Source: Fusibacter_C sp942493125
GTDB taxonomy: Bacteria > Bacillota > Clostridia > Peptostreptococcales > Acidaminobacteraceae
Length of the DNA: 64,000 nt
Direction: 5' to 3'
Assembly (NCBI GenBank): GCA_942493125.1
Contig: OW818667.1
Coordinates: forward strand, 1,550,001 to 1,614,000
In this document: positions 19,866 through 28,400 of the stretch, one piece after another
Layout: the number at the start of each line of letters is the position of its first letter
Numbering within the stretch: the first letter of the stretch is position 1
Made by a program: the position numbers and the translations under genes
Notes under the pieces: model-generated
Told to the model about the DNA's origin: nothing
Databases searched by the model: none
Seen by the model: only the letters and a program-made list of their open reading frames with translations

Positions 19866-19999
19866 TGTGGATAAGTTTGCTCATTTTATATCGACAATTG
19901 CTTGATTTTGATTTTTTATCCACAGTATACACAACTTATCAACAGGTCTAGTAAAATCTTTCCACAGTAAAACTTTGGATTTCATCTATGTCATCCACA
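19866..19999. promoter_or_regulatory. DnaA-box cluster
   Basis: Two perfect DnaA boxes lie in opposite senses: TGTGGATAA (19866-19874) and TTATCCACA (19916-19924). They are joined by GTATACACA (19925-19933), TTATCAACA (19936-19944) and TCATCCACA (19991-19999), each one mismatch from TTATNCACA or TTATCCACA. CTTTCCACA at 19958 is weaker. A 40-bp AT-rich stretch lies between the first two. The cluster fills the gap upstream of the GH18 gene and enters the end of the next gene. Confidence 0.7.
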
Positions 20000-21393
20000 G
20001 AAAATCCACCTTTATTCGACGCAATCTTCAACTGTTCTTCTAAAGTTTTTATACCCTCAAGGTTTGGCAGCAACACACCCATCTTTTCCTTGCTGAAAAC
20101 CACTACGCCATGTGTATCAGGTGACAACGTTTCTAAATCTTCAACACGACTAAACTGTGAAAGGACATCCACACTGATAGTCAGTGTCTCAAGTTCGTCA
20201 CTACTAATAGGATCAAATCTATAGTCTTTAGAACATGCTGAAATCGCATTTTTTACAATTTCATCTAATGTGTTTTTTTGTGTTGGCGCAATCGTCCCAA
20301 TACACCCTCTTAAGACACCCTGTTTCTTTATTGAAACGAACACGCCATGTTGTGCCTTTAAAACGCTCTCATTTGCGCCTATACTGAAAGTTTTACCATT
20401 TATGGTCAGTTCATCACCATTAATCTTATACTTAGGGACCAAGCGTTCACGCACATAGGAACGAATGGTTTCACTCGCAATTTTCACAAACAAATGCGCA
20501 TTCACTCTTATTTCATCTAATTTAAGTTTACCAGTCGTTTCAATTTTTTCTATCGAATCCTCGAATGTAGATTCTGATGCATTAAAACGCGCAAGAAGAT
20601 AGCCAACGCCAAAAGGACCTTCATAGTGGATCACATTTGATGTTAAAGCTGTTTTGTTTAAAGCACCCATCATAATCGCATATGATCTCAATCCACACTC
20701 TGCCGCATTCATGATCTTTTCTTCTGACTCAGTGAAAATCGCGTATGGCCTTTGACTCGAAATAGTGTCAGACATTTTTTGATCAAACCAAGGGCCGCTT
20801 TCGTGGTACTTATAAGGTCCTTTATCTGATAAAGCATGAGACATATCACCACTAGCTATTATTACAACGCGTTTATTAGAAGCATCAGCGACCTCACGCA
20901 ATATTTCACCGTTTTTCAAAAGTTCCAAATATGACATACTGCCATAACTCATCGCAACTATTTTCGTTTCTGACGACTCACCCAGTACAAAATGTAGTGG
21001 TACAGTAACGCCGTGATCTAATTTAGGTGCATGTTGAAATTTTTTGAACTGTTCTTCAGATAAAGCGTAATATAAACCGTTTGCACGATTGCTTTCATTA
21101 ATGAGGTCATCTATGAATGATTGATCTTTTGAGTATTTATACGTTAAAGAGTACTCACCAAACGACTTCATATCGCCGACATATTCTGGCATATTGTATA
21201 CGGCTATGGCATCTGAAAATATTGGGCCATGTGGCGATATAACGACGATCAGATCTGGATGCAAGGTATGGATTTCATCTGCAACTTGTTTGAAAGCATC
21301 TATAGTTCCCTGTACAAGTCGACTTTGATCACCGCCAACTTTTCCAATAAACACTGGTGCATGTGGACATAAATAACCCGCTATGATTGACAT
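19948..21393 (-). CDS. MEMO-like and AMMECR1 domain fusion (AmmeMemoRadiSam proteins B and A)
   Basis: 481 residues. Residues 1-270 form a class III extradiol dioxygenase-like (LigB/MEMO) domain with metal-type His at HAP (11), SPHGP (55), LDHG (127) and DMSHAL (186). Residues 290-481 form an AMMECR1 domain with the hallmark LRGCIGTI near 361. This pairing defines the AmmeMemoRadiSam group, whose function is unknown. The usual third member, a radical SAM protein, is not in this window. ATG 21393 has GGAGGG upstream. The stop codon abuts the DnaA-box cluster. Confidence 0.87.
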   Translation of the reverse strand: MSIIAGYLCPHAPVFIGKVGGDQSRLVQGTIDAFKQVADEIHTLHPDLIVVISPHGPIFSDAIAVYNMPEYVGDMKSFGEYSLTYKYSKDQSFIDDLINESNRANGLYYALSEEQFKKFQHAPKLDHGVTVPLHFVLGESSETKIVAMSYGSMSYLELLKNGEILREVADASNKRVVIIASGDMSHALSDKGPYKYHESGPWFDQKMSDTISSQRPYAIFTESEEKIMNAAECGLRSYAIMMGALNKTALTSNVIHYEGPFGVGYLLARFNASESTFEDSIEKIETTGKLKLDEIRVNAHLFVKIASETIRSYVRERLVPKYKINGDELTINGKTFSIGANESVLKAQHGVFVSIKKQGVLRGCIGTIAPTQKNTLDEIVKNAISACSKDYRFDPISSDELETLTISVDVLSQFSRVEDLETLSPDTHGVVVFSKEKMGVLLPNLEGIKTLEEQLKIASNKGGFSVDDIDEIQSFTVERFY

Positions 21394-21432
21394 AATATCC
21401 CTCCATTCTGATTCTATTATACCAAATATAAT

Positions 21433-21467
21433 AAAAAAAATCCCCAAAGCATGAAAATGCTTGGGGA
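21433..21467 (-). terminator. terminator of rplM-rpsI
   Basis: The minus strand reads TCCCCAAGCAT, a loop, ATGCTTTGGGGA with one bulged base, then eight T. It lies 14 bp after the rpsI stop codon. Confidence 0.9.
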
Positions 21468-21480
21468 CTTATTAAATCGA

Positions 21481-21876
21481 TTAACGTTTTGAGAATTGTG
21501 GTGCTCTTCTCGCAGCCTTGAGACCGTATTTTTTTCTTTCTTTCATTCTTGAATCTCTAGTCAAGAATCCAGCTGCTTTTAAGACAGCTCTGTATGTTGG
21601 ATCTACTTGTAAAAGTGCTCTTGAAAGTCCGTGTCTAACAGCTCCTGCTTGACCAGTGTAGCCGCCACCTTCAACTTTAACGATAACATCATATTTACCT
21701 GTTGTATTCGTTAAACCTAAAGGTCTTTGAACTTCTCTTCTAAGCGTTTCAAAGTTGAAGTATTCGTCGACAGATCTACCATTTACGATAAATTTACCTG
21801 CACCAGGAAGTACTCTAACTCTAGCGATTGATGTTTTTCTTCTTCCAGTTCCTTGATATTGAATCGTCTTAGCCAT
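21481..21876 (-). CDS. rpsI: 30S ribosomal protein S9
   Basis: 131 residues, full length for bacterial S9. The N-terminal GTGRRKTSIARVR and the C-terminal tail RRAPQFSKR, whose last Arg contacts P-site tRNA, are intact. It lies 13 bp after rplM and is followed by a strong terminator. The rplM-rpsI pair is the usual bacterial arrangement. Confidence 0.97.
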   Translation of the reverse strand: MAKTIQYQGTGRRKTSIARVRVLPGAGKFIVNGRSVDEYFNFETLRREVQRPLGLTNTTGKYDVIVKVEGGGYTGQAGAVRHGLSRALLQVDPTYRAVLKAAGFLTRDSRMKERKKYGLKAARRAPQFSKR

Positions 21877-21889
21877 GAGTTTCCCTCCC

Positions 21890-22324
21890 TTATCCTTGAA
21901 TTTCTAAAACTTCTGGTTTTTGAGCTTCGTGCTTGTGCTCAGAGCCTGCGTAAACTTTTAATTTAGTATACATTTGGCTACCCAAAGAGTTATGTGGCAA
22001 CATGCCTTTGATCGCGAGTTCAATAACTCTCTCAGGATGTCTTTGGTTCATTTCTCTAAATGATCTTTCTTGTAAGTTACCTACGTAACCTGTGTGCCAT
22101 CTGTATTTTTTATCGTCCATTTTGTTACCAGTTACTCTGATTTTCTCAGCGTTAACTACGATAACGAAATCACCTGTGTCTACGTGTGGTGTAAAAATTG
22201 GTTTGTGTTTACCTCTTAAAATCTTTGCAACTTCAGCTGCTAAACGACCCAATGTTTTACCATCAGCATCTACTACGTACCACTTTCTTTCAATCTCAAG
22301 TGGTTTTGCAACGTAAGACTTCAT
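21890..22324 (-). CDS. rplM: 50S ribosomal protein L13
   Basis: 144 residues matching L13 throughout (KWYVVDADGKTLGRLA near the start, GMLPHNSLG near residue 108). It is one of the first proteins to join the 50S particle. ATG 22324 follows AAGGAGG. Its own promoter and a leader of about 115 nt precede it, so the pair is regulated apart from truA upstream. Confidence 0.97.
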   Translation of the reverse strand: MKSYVAKPLEIERKWYVVDADGKTLGRLAAEVAKILRGKHKPIFTPHVDTGDFVIVVNAEKIRVTGNKMDDKKYRWHTGYVGNLQERSFREMNQRHPERVIELAIKGMLPHNSLGSQMYTKLKVYAGSEHKHEAQKPEVLEIQG

Positions 22325-22471
22325 TTGAATCCTCCTTCAAAATTATTTCACCGTTTTTATCTCAAAAACCCGGGGCAGGATTTCTAGATTTCATCATTTT
22401 CAATTTCTCAATTGTCTGCTTTTAATCAGCGGACCACAATCTATTCTATAGTAAATACATAACCCTGTCAA
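22325..22471 (-). promoter_or_regulatory. promoter and leader of rplM-rpsI
   Basis: -35 TTGACA (22466-22471), a 17-bp spacer and -10 TAGAAT (22443-22448) on the minus strand. The leader that follows has a stem CCGCTGATT...GCAG and a CCCCGGGTTTTTGAG block. This is the place of the Firmicutes L13 autoregulatory leader, but I cannot confirm that fold by eye. Confidence 0.75.
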
Positions 22472-22491
22472 CAAAAACCAAGAAATTATAA

Positions 22492-23262
22492 TCAATTTTT
22501 CGAGATGATTTTTTGTAACTCGTCATCTGAATAATAGACAGTTTTTAGATATAAGCCATGCGCTGGTGCTGTATATTTTGCGCGGTTTCTGTCCCCACTT
22601 GCGATGATTGATGGGATGTCAGATGCACTGATTTTTCCCGAGCCCACATGTATGAGTGACCCTATGATGATACGAACCATATTATATAAAAAGCCATCGC
22701 CTGTGATCGTAAATTCAAATGTGTTATCAGAAACATCAAGGTCAAAGCGATAAATCGTCCGAATCGTATTTTCAGTGCTGCTACCAGATGCCATAAATGT
22801 CTTAAAGTCATATGTGCCGACAAAATGATTCATAGCACACCTTATAGCGGACTCGTCCAATGCATGTTCAAAATGGAAGGCATATTTATCTAAAAATGGG
22901 CTGCGTGCTACATCTGTATAAATCTTGTATACATAAGTTTTCCCGATTGCACAATATCTCGCGTGAAAATCATCCGGCTGCAATGTGACACTTTCCACAT
23001 AGATATCATTAGGCAAACGCCTATTGACCACAAACTTGACATTCTCGATGGGCATCGTAAGATCGACATTAAATGAGATACATTGACCTAGTGCATGCAC
23101 ACCTGCGTCTGTTCTTCCAGAACCATCAATCTCAATTGTTTGATTAAAAACCTTTGACAATGTCTTTTCAAGCGTTTGTTGGACGCTTTTCATGCGGCTT
23201 TGTCTTTGCCAACCGTGATAACCGCTTCCATCATATTGAATACACATCGATATCGTTTGCAT
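22492..23262 (-). CDS. truA: tRNA pseudouridine(38-40) synthase TruA
   Basis: 256 residues. It isomerises uridines 38-40 in the tRNA anticodon arm. The catalytic motif GSGRTDAGVHALGQ places the nucleophile Asp at residue 52; YDGSGYHGWQRQ at the N-terminus and FLYNMVRIIIG further on are also typical. Last gene of ecfA1-ecfA2-ecfT-truA, 7 bp after ecfT, a common order at the end of clostridial alpha operons. Confidence 0.96.
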   Translation of the reverse strand: MQTISMCIQYDGSGYHGWQRQSRMKSVQQTLEKTLSKVFNQTIEIDGSGRTDAGVHALGQCISFNVDLTMPIENVKFVVNRRLPNDIYVESVTLQPDDFHARYCAIGKTYVYKIYTDVARSPFLDKYAFHFEHALDESAIRCAMNHFVGTYDFKTFMASGSSTENTIRTIYRFDLDVSDNTFEFTITGDGFLYNMVRIIIGSLIHVGSGKISASDIPSIIASGDRNRAKYTAPAHGLYLKTVYYSDDELQKIISKN

Positions 23263-23269
23263 AGGTCAC

Positions 23270-24064
23270 CTATAATGCGATGCAGGATGCAATGTATATG
23301 ATCATCACAAAGCTGCCATATAAGTCCAATCGCGTGTATTTCAGCACTTTGAGTCGCGTTCTACCTTCACCGCCACGGTAACATCTCGCTTCCATGGCCA
23401 TTGCAAGTTCATCTGCACGCCTAAAAGCACTGATAAATAATGGCACCAAAAGTGGGATTAGGGCTTTCGCTCGATTCATAATATTGCCACTTTCAAAATC
23501 GGCACCACGTGCCATTTGCGCTTTCATGATTTTATCGGTTTCTTCAAGCAATGTAGGAATGAATCTAAGTGCTATTGTCATCATCATAGCCAGCTCATGT
23601 GCCGGCAAACCAATTTTCTTGAAAGGACTTAAAAGATATTCAATGCCGTCAGTCAATTCAATCGGTGAGGTTGTAAGCGTTAGAAGTGATGTACCTATAA
23701 TTAACAATACCAATCTAATGGCCATAAAGAAGGCTCTTTCAAGTCCTTCCGAATAAATCTTTAGAAAACCGAATTTGACTAATGGCTCCCCAGTACCTGT
23801 CGTTAAAAATACGTTGATTAGAAAAGCGAAAATAATCAACATCAGAACTGGTTTTAAGCCTTTCATGATAAAATTCACTGGTACTTTTGATAGTTTGACG
23901 ACCATCCCGATAAATGCAATAACGACGACATACGCAATCATTTGATTGATCAAAAATAGCGATATCAAATAGAGCATGGAAGCGATTATTTTAAATCTAG
24001 GATCCATCCTATGCACCAAAGAGGATACACTATAATATTGTCCAATTGTTATATCTCTTAGCAT
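23270..24064 (-). CDS. ecfT: ECF transporter transmembrane component EcfT
   Basis: 264 residues with about five to six membrane helices. The two coupling-helix motifs of EcfT are present, AQMARGADFESG (about residue 183) and MEARCYRGGEGRTRL (about residue 225); these dock onto the two ATPases. It is the shared membrane scaffold of group II energy-coupling factor vitamin and metal transporters. The gene begins 1 bp after ecfA2. No substrate-binding S component is encoded nearby, as usual for modules serving several S proteins. Confidence 0.93.
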   Translation of the reverse strand: MLRDITIGQYYSVSSLVHRMDPRFKIIASMLYLISLFLINQMIAYVVVIAFIGMVVKLSKVPVNFIMKGLKPVLMLIIFAFLINVFLTTGTGEPLVKFGFLKIYSEGLERAFFMAIRLVLLIIGTSLLTLTTSPIELTDGIEYLLSPFKKIGLPAHELAMMMTIALRFIPTLLEETDKIMKAQMARGADFESGNIMNRAKALIPLLVPLFISAFRRADELAMAMEARCYRGGEGRTRLKVLKYTRLDLYGSFVMIIYIASCIAL

Positions 24065-24065
24065 A

Positions 24066-24983
24066 CTACACCTGACTTTTCTTGTTGATAATTTTAATTA
24101 GGGATTCTTTTGCTTCCTCAACAGTTATGATACTTGAGTCAATGTCAAATCCATTTTCCACCAAACTTCTAATCAGATAAGAAATTTGAGGCACAGCAAG
24201 TCCAATCTCTTCTAATAAATCAATATGTTTGAAAACTTCTTTAGGCGTACCGTCAAGCACGATGGAGCCTTTGTTCATGACAATCAGTCTTTCAGCTATT
24301 TTTGCCATATCTTCCATACTGTGCGAAACAATAATCACCGTTATTTTCTCTCTTAAATGCAGTGATTTAATCTGTGACAAAATTTCATCTCTACCTCTAG
24401 GATCAAGCCCAGCAGTAGGTTCGTCTAATATAAGAACTTCAGGCTTCATCGCAAGGACACCTGCTATTGCGACACGTCTTTTTTGACCACCACTGAGTTC
24501 AAACGGTGAGCGATCTTTATAAGTCTCATAATCTAATCCAACGGTCTTCATGGCTTCAATAACGCGAAGCGACACTTCTTCTGGCCCTAGACCTAGATTG
24601 ACTGGTCCAAATGAGATATCTTTTTCAACGGTTTCTTCAAACAGCTGATATTCTGGATATTGAAAAACCAAACCTACGCGTTTTCTGACTTCGATCAGTC
24701 TTTTTTTACGCGCATTGATCTCCGATTTCTTAATACGACCTTTTTTACTTGGCTGATCCAAACCATCCGTGATATTGTAGCCACTTATGATGATTTCTCC
24801 ACTTGAAGGCTTTAAAAGACCGTTCAATTGTTGGATCAGTGTTGATTTACCAGACCCAGTATGACCAATCAATCCTATAAATTCACCTGTTGCCACATCT
24901 AGATTGATATGGTCTACAGCAATTGTCTCATTGGGTGTTTTTTTATCATATATATGCGTTAAATCGACTATTTTAATTGACAT
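24066..24983 (-). CDS. ecfA2: ECF transporter ATPase EcfA2
   Basis: 305 residues, an ABC ATPase with Walker A GHTGSGKST (about residue 38), signature LSGGQKRR, Walker B VLILDEPT and switch His in IVSHSM. The extra charged segment after the Walker A region (GRIKKSEINARKKRL) is typical of EcfA2. It pairs with EcfA1 to energise EcfT. It overlaps ecfA1 by 16 bp. Confidence 0.93.
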   Translation of the reverse strand: MSIKIVDLTHIYDKKTPNETIAVDHINLDVATGEFIGLIGHTGSGKSTLIQQLNGLLKPSSGEIIISGYNITDGLDQPSKKGRIKKSEINARKKRLIEVRKRVGLVFQYPEYQLFEETVEKDISFGPVNLGLGPEEVSLRVIEAMKTVGLDYETYKDRSPFELSGGQKRRVAIAGVLAMKPEVLILDEPTAGLDPRGRDEILSQIKSLHLREKITVIIVSHSMEDMAKIAERLIVMNKGSIVLDGTPKEVFKHIDLLEEIGLAVPQISYLIRSLVENGFDIDSSIITVEEAKESLIKIINKKSQV

Positions 24984-25798
24984 AAATTATTCACCAACTC
25001 GTCTACCGTTAAATTTTCTGAAGTGACATCATATCCAAGTGCCTGAAGTTCGAATGAAAGTAACGTCACTTGTGGCACATCTAATCCGATTTTTTTTAGT
25101 GCTTCGACTTTCGAGAAAACTTGCTTAGGTGTGCCTTCAAGCACGATTTTCCCATCATCCATAACAATGATTCGATCAGCATCCACAGCTTCATCCATAA
25201 AATGCGTTATATGCACGATCGTAATTCTTTCTGTTTCATTGAGGTGCTTAATCGTTTGCATGACTTCTTTTCGTCCTGATGGATCTAGCATAGCTGTTGG
25301 CTCATCAAATATGATGCATTTAGGCTTCATCGCAAGTATACCCGCGATTGCGACGCGTTGTTTTTGTCCACCCGATAGATGATGCGGCGGCTTTCTCTTA
25401 AAAGCACTCATTTTAACACTTTCAAGTGCTTCATCTACACGTTTTCTTATTTCTTCTGACGGCAATCCTAAATTTTCTGGTCCAAAGGCGACATCCTCTT
25501 CAACGATTGTCGCTACAAGTTGATTGTCCGGATTTTGAAAGACCATTCCAGCACGCTTTCTGATTTCCCAGATGAGATTTTCATCAGATGTATCAAGCCC
25601 GTCAATCAGAATTTTACCCTTGGTTGGATAATATATACCGTTCAGAAGTTTGGATAACGTCGATTTACCGGACCCATTATGCCCAATGATCACGACGAAC
25701 TCGCCATCTTTTATATGCAGATTCACATCTTTTAACGCGAATTTTTCTAAGTCTTTTTCATCATCATATCTAAAAAACAGATTGTCTGTTTTAATCAT
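24968..25798 (-). CDS. ecfA1: ECF transporter ATPase EcfA1
   Basis: 276 residues from ATG 25798, giving MIKTDNLFFRYD as in relatives. ATG 25810 is four codons earlier, and neither has a strong ribosome site, so the start is uncertain. Walker A GHNGSGKST, signature LSGGQKQR and Walker B CIIFDEPT are intact, with ITHFMDEA as the switch region. First gene of the ECF-truA unit, 150 bp after the rplQ terminator; no clear promoter was found. Confidence 0.92.
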   Translation of the reverse strand: MIKTDNLFFRYDDEKDLEKFALKDVNLHIKDGEFVVIIGHNGSGKSTLSKLLNGIYYPTKGKILIDGLDTSDENLIWEIRKRAGMVFQNPDNQLVATIVEEDVAFGPENLGLPSEEIRKRVDEALESVKMSAFKRKPPHHLSGGQKQRVAIAGILAMKPKCIIFDEPTAMLDPSGRKEVMQTIKHLNETERITIVHITHFMDEAVDADRIIVMDDGKIVLEGTPKQVFSKVEALKKIGLDVPQVTLLSFELQALGYDVTSENLTVDELVNNLCQLK

Positions 25799-25900
25799 CT
25801 TAGTCACCATACCCTTTTTTATACCTACTATGTATTATATGACTCTTTAAGGTGTTTTTCTATAGAAAAGGCTATTTTTGAATCATTTCAATATGTTTTT

Positions 25901-25916
25901 TTATTATGCAATTTCC
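25901..25916. repeat. TTATTATGCAATTTCC intergenic repeat
   Basis: The same 13-base core TTATGCAATTTCC recurs at 58803-58814 (as ATTATGCAATTTCC) and at 63858-63872. Here it lies between ecfA1 and rplQ. It may be a small dispersed element; only three or four copies are seen. Confidence 0.45.
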
Positions 25917-25924
25917 ATATGTAA

Positions 25925-25957
25925 TAAATAAGGGACATAAGCCTGAACTTAGTCCCT
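25925..25957 (-). terminator. terminator of the alpha operon (after rplQ)
   Basis: Minus-strand arms AGGGACTAAG and CTTATGTCCCT, with one mismatch, are followed by TATTTATTAC, a weak T tract. It lies just past the rplQ stop codon. Confidence 0.65.
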
Positions 25958-25963
25958 CAATCA

Positions 25964-26305
25964 TTATACTAACTCTAATTTGCACATAGGAGCCGCATCG
26001 CCTCTACGAGGACCTGTTTGAACAAGTCTTGTGTAGCCGCCGTTGCGTTCTTTGTAATTAGGAGCGATTTCATCGAATAATTTTTTAACAACAGCTTCTT
26101 CAGTAACAAATGCTAAAACTTGTCTTCTTGCATGAAGATCGCCTCTTTTACCAAGAGTGATCATTTTCTCTGCAAACTTTTTAGTTTCCTTAGCTCTAGT
26201 TACTGTAGTCTCGATACGTCCGTTTTTGAGAAGTGATGTTGTTAAGTTTCTCAGCATCAATTGTCTGTGTGACGATGGACGTCCTAGTTTACGGTAATCT
26301 GCCAT
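25964..26305 (-). CDS. rplQ: 50S ribosomal protein L17
   Basis: 113 residues, the compact bacterial L17 (KLGRPSSHRQLMLRNLTTSL at the N-terminus, ending MCKLELV). It lies near the peptide exit tunnel. ATG 26305 follows GGAGGG. Last gene of the alpha operon, 13 bp after rpoA, the normal order. Confidence 0.97.
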   Translation of the reverse strand: MADYRKLGRPSSHRQLMLRNLTTSLLKNGRIETTVTRAKETKKFAEKMITLGKRGDLHARRQVLAFVTEEAVVKKLFDEIAPNYKERNGGYTRLVQTGPRRGDAAPMCKLELV

Positions 26306-26318
26306 CGGTTTCCCTCCT

Positions 26319-27269
26319 TTACTCGTCTTCTGCGCGTAATCCTAGATCAAGCTCAGCGAGCTTGTATTTCACTTCTTCAAGTGATTTTTTACCTAAGTTA
26401 CGCACTTTCATCATATCGTCTTCGCTTCTGTTAGTCAGTTCTTCAACCGTGTTGATACCAGCTCTTTTGAGACAATTGTATGAACGAACAGACAAGTCTA
26501 GTTCTTCAATCGTCATCTCAAGTACTTTTTCCTTGATATCTTCTTCTTTTTCTACCATGATTTCAACGCCGTTGACGCTGTCTGTCATATCGATAAAGAG
26601 GTTTAAATGCTCTGACATTATTTTAGCGCCTAATGAAGTTGCTTCATCAGGTTTTATAGTACCATCCGTCCAAACTTCAAGGACCAATTTATCGTAATCA
26701 GCAATTTTGCCTACTCTGGTTTTATCCACAGCAAAATTAACTTTTCTTACGGGTGTATAGATTGAGTCTACCGGAATGATTCCGATTGGCAAACCTGCTT
26801 CTTTATTGTTTTCTGCTGTAACGTATCCACGTCCTTGACCGAGCGCAATTTCCATATAGATTCTTGAATTTTCTTCTAGAGTACAGATATGGAGATCCGT
26901 GTTCAATATTTCTACGTCTGCATCAGCAATGATGTCACCGGCTGTAATCTCTCCCGCTTCTGATGCTTCGATTCTTAAAATCTTAACATCTTCATCTGAA
27001 TGAATCTTCGCAAACAATTCTTTCAGGTTTAAGATGATTTCAATGACATCCTCTTTAACACCTGGAATAGTTGAAAACTCATGAAGTACATTTTCAATCT
27101 TAATCCAACGAACCGCAGTTCCCGGTAAAGAAGAAAGTAAAATACGTCTTAAACTGTTACCAAGTGTGGTCGCATAGCCTCTTTCAAGCGGTTCAACGAC
27201 AAATTTTCCGTATCGCCCGTCATCGCCCATTTCGACGCACTCAATTGTTGGTTTTTCAATTTCAATCAC
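26319..27269 (-). CDS. rpoA: RNA polymerase subunit alpha
   Basis: 316 residues. The N-terminal assembly domain (RGYATTLGNSLRRILLSSLPG near residue 29, in part) and the C-terminal domain with helix-hairpin LSVRSYNCLKRAGINTV, which binds UP elements and activators, are both complete. The start is GTG 27269 with GGAGGG nine bases upstream. It lies between rpsD and rplQ as in other Firmicutes. Confidence 0.97.
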   Translation of the reverse strand: MIEIEKPTIECVEMGDDGRYGKFVVEPLERGYATTLGNSLRRILLSSLPGTAVRWIKIENVLHEFSTIPGVKEDVIEIILNLKELFAKIHSDEDVKILRIEASEAGEITAGDIIADADVEILNTDLHICTLEENSRIYMEIALGQGRGYVTAENNKEAGLPIGIIPVDSIYTPVRKVNFAVDKTRVGKIADYDKLVLEVWTDGTIKPDEATSLGAKIMSEHLNLFIDMTDSVNGVEIMVEKEEDIKEKVLEMTIEELDLSVRSYNCLKRAGINTVEELTNRSEDDMMKVRNLGKKSLEEVKYKLAELDLGLRAEDE

Positions 27270-27332
27270 TATTTAAGACCCTCCTTCTCTAAAAAAATAC
27301 AAAACAAACATTGGGGGTAATAATATTGATAC

Positions 27333-27953
27333 CTATTTAGAGTACAACTCAACAATTAAGTGTTCTTCGATTGGTAAATCGATATTATCTCTTGCAGGCA
27401 ATGCTACAAGTTTCCCTTCCATCTTCTCTAAATCGACTTCTAACCAGTTTGGAGCAGTTTTTGAAGCTTCCATTAACGCTTTAAACTTATCAGAAGACAT
27501 CATTTTCTCTTTTAACTGGATTACATCGCCAACTGCAAGCGTCATTGATGGAATATCTGCTTTGCTACCATTTATAGTAAAATGACCGTGTGTAACAAAT
27601 TGTCTAGCTTCTTTTCTAGAGTTACCAAAGCCAAGTCTATAAACGACATTGTCGAATCTTAATTCTAATAATTGAAGTAAATTTTCACCAGTGATGCCTT
27701 TCATCTTTTCAGCACGATCATATGTCGATCTGAATTGAGTCTCAAGGAGACCATAGAATCTTTTTACTTTTTGTTTTTCTCTTAACTGTGTGCCGTAGCC
27801 AGACAATTTGCCTTTTTTAGCGCCATGTTGTCCAGGGGCAGTTTGTCTTCTATTTAATGCGCATTTGTCGCTGTAACATCTGTCACCTTTTAGATAAAGC
27901 TTTAGGCCTTCTCTACGACAAATTCTACAAGATGGTCCTGTATATCTTGCCAA
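27333..27953 (-). CDS. rpsD: 30S ribosomal protein S4 (zinc form)
   Basis: 206 residues. The N-terminus keeps the C+ zinc ligands (CRICRREG, then GDRCYSDKC), and an S4 RNA-binding domain follows (LELRFDNVVYRLGF). S4 initiates 30S assembly. The start is TTG 27953 with GGAGG eight bases upstream. It is encoded between rpsK and rpoA in the alpha operon, which differs from Bacillus, where rpsD is elsewhere. Confidence 0.96.
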   Translation of the reverse strand: MARYTGPSCRICRREGLKLYLKGDRCYSDKCALNRRQTAPGQHGAKKGKLSGYGTQLREKQKVKRFYGLLETQFRSTYDRAEKMKGITGENLLQLLELRFDNVVYRLGFGNSRKEARQFVTHGHFTINGSKADIPSMTLAVGDVIQLKEKMMSSDKFKALMEASKTAPNWLEVDLEKMEGKLVALPARDNIDLPIEEHLIVELYSK

Positions 27954-27980
27954 TTAAAACACCTCCTAATACTGAATAAA

Positions 27981-28379
27981 CTACACTCTTCTTCTTTTTG
28001 GTGGTCTACAACCATTGTGCGGAATTGGAGTAACATCTGCGATCGATGATATTTCAAGTCCTGTAGCTTGAAGTGCTCTAATAGCAGCTTCTCTGCCTGA
28101 TCCTGGTCCCTTAACGAAAACCTGAACAGTTTTTAAACCATGCTCCATAGCAGATTTAGTTGCAGCTTCAGCAGCCATTTGAGCGGCATAAGGAGTAGAT
28201 TTTCTAGATCCTTTAAAACCTAAGCTACCTGCGCTAGACCATGCTATTGCATTACCGTCATTATCTGTTAAAGTAACGATTGTATTATTGAATGTTGCTT
28301 GAATATGAGCTTGGCCACGTTCTACGTTTTTGCGTTCACGCTTTTTTCTCACTTTACGTGCTTTTTTAGCAGCAGCCAT
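27981..28379 (-). CDS. rpsK: 30S ribosomal protein S11
   Basis: 132 residues, including a Lys/Arg-rich start, HIQATFNNTIVTLTD, and the basic C-terminus PIPHNGCRPPKRRRV, which is fully conserved in S11. It forms part of the 30S platform. ATG 28379 has AAGGAGG upstream. It lies between rpsM and rpsD. Confidence 0.97.
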   Translation of the reverse strand: MAAAKKARKVRKKRERKNVERGQAHIQATFNNTIVTLTDNDGNAIAWSSAGSLGFKGSRKSTPYAAQMAAEAATKSAMEHGLKTVQVFVKGPGSGREAAIRALQATGLEISSIADVTPIPHNGCRPPKRRRV

Positions 28380-28400
28380 GTTTTACGCCTCCTTTGTCAC

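Noticed and set aside
19866..19999. Chromosomal origin of replication
   Set aside because: DnaA boxes are dense, but no dnaA, dnaN, gidB or rpmH gene is near and no 13-mer array is clear, so I keep only the claim of a DnaA-box cluster.
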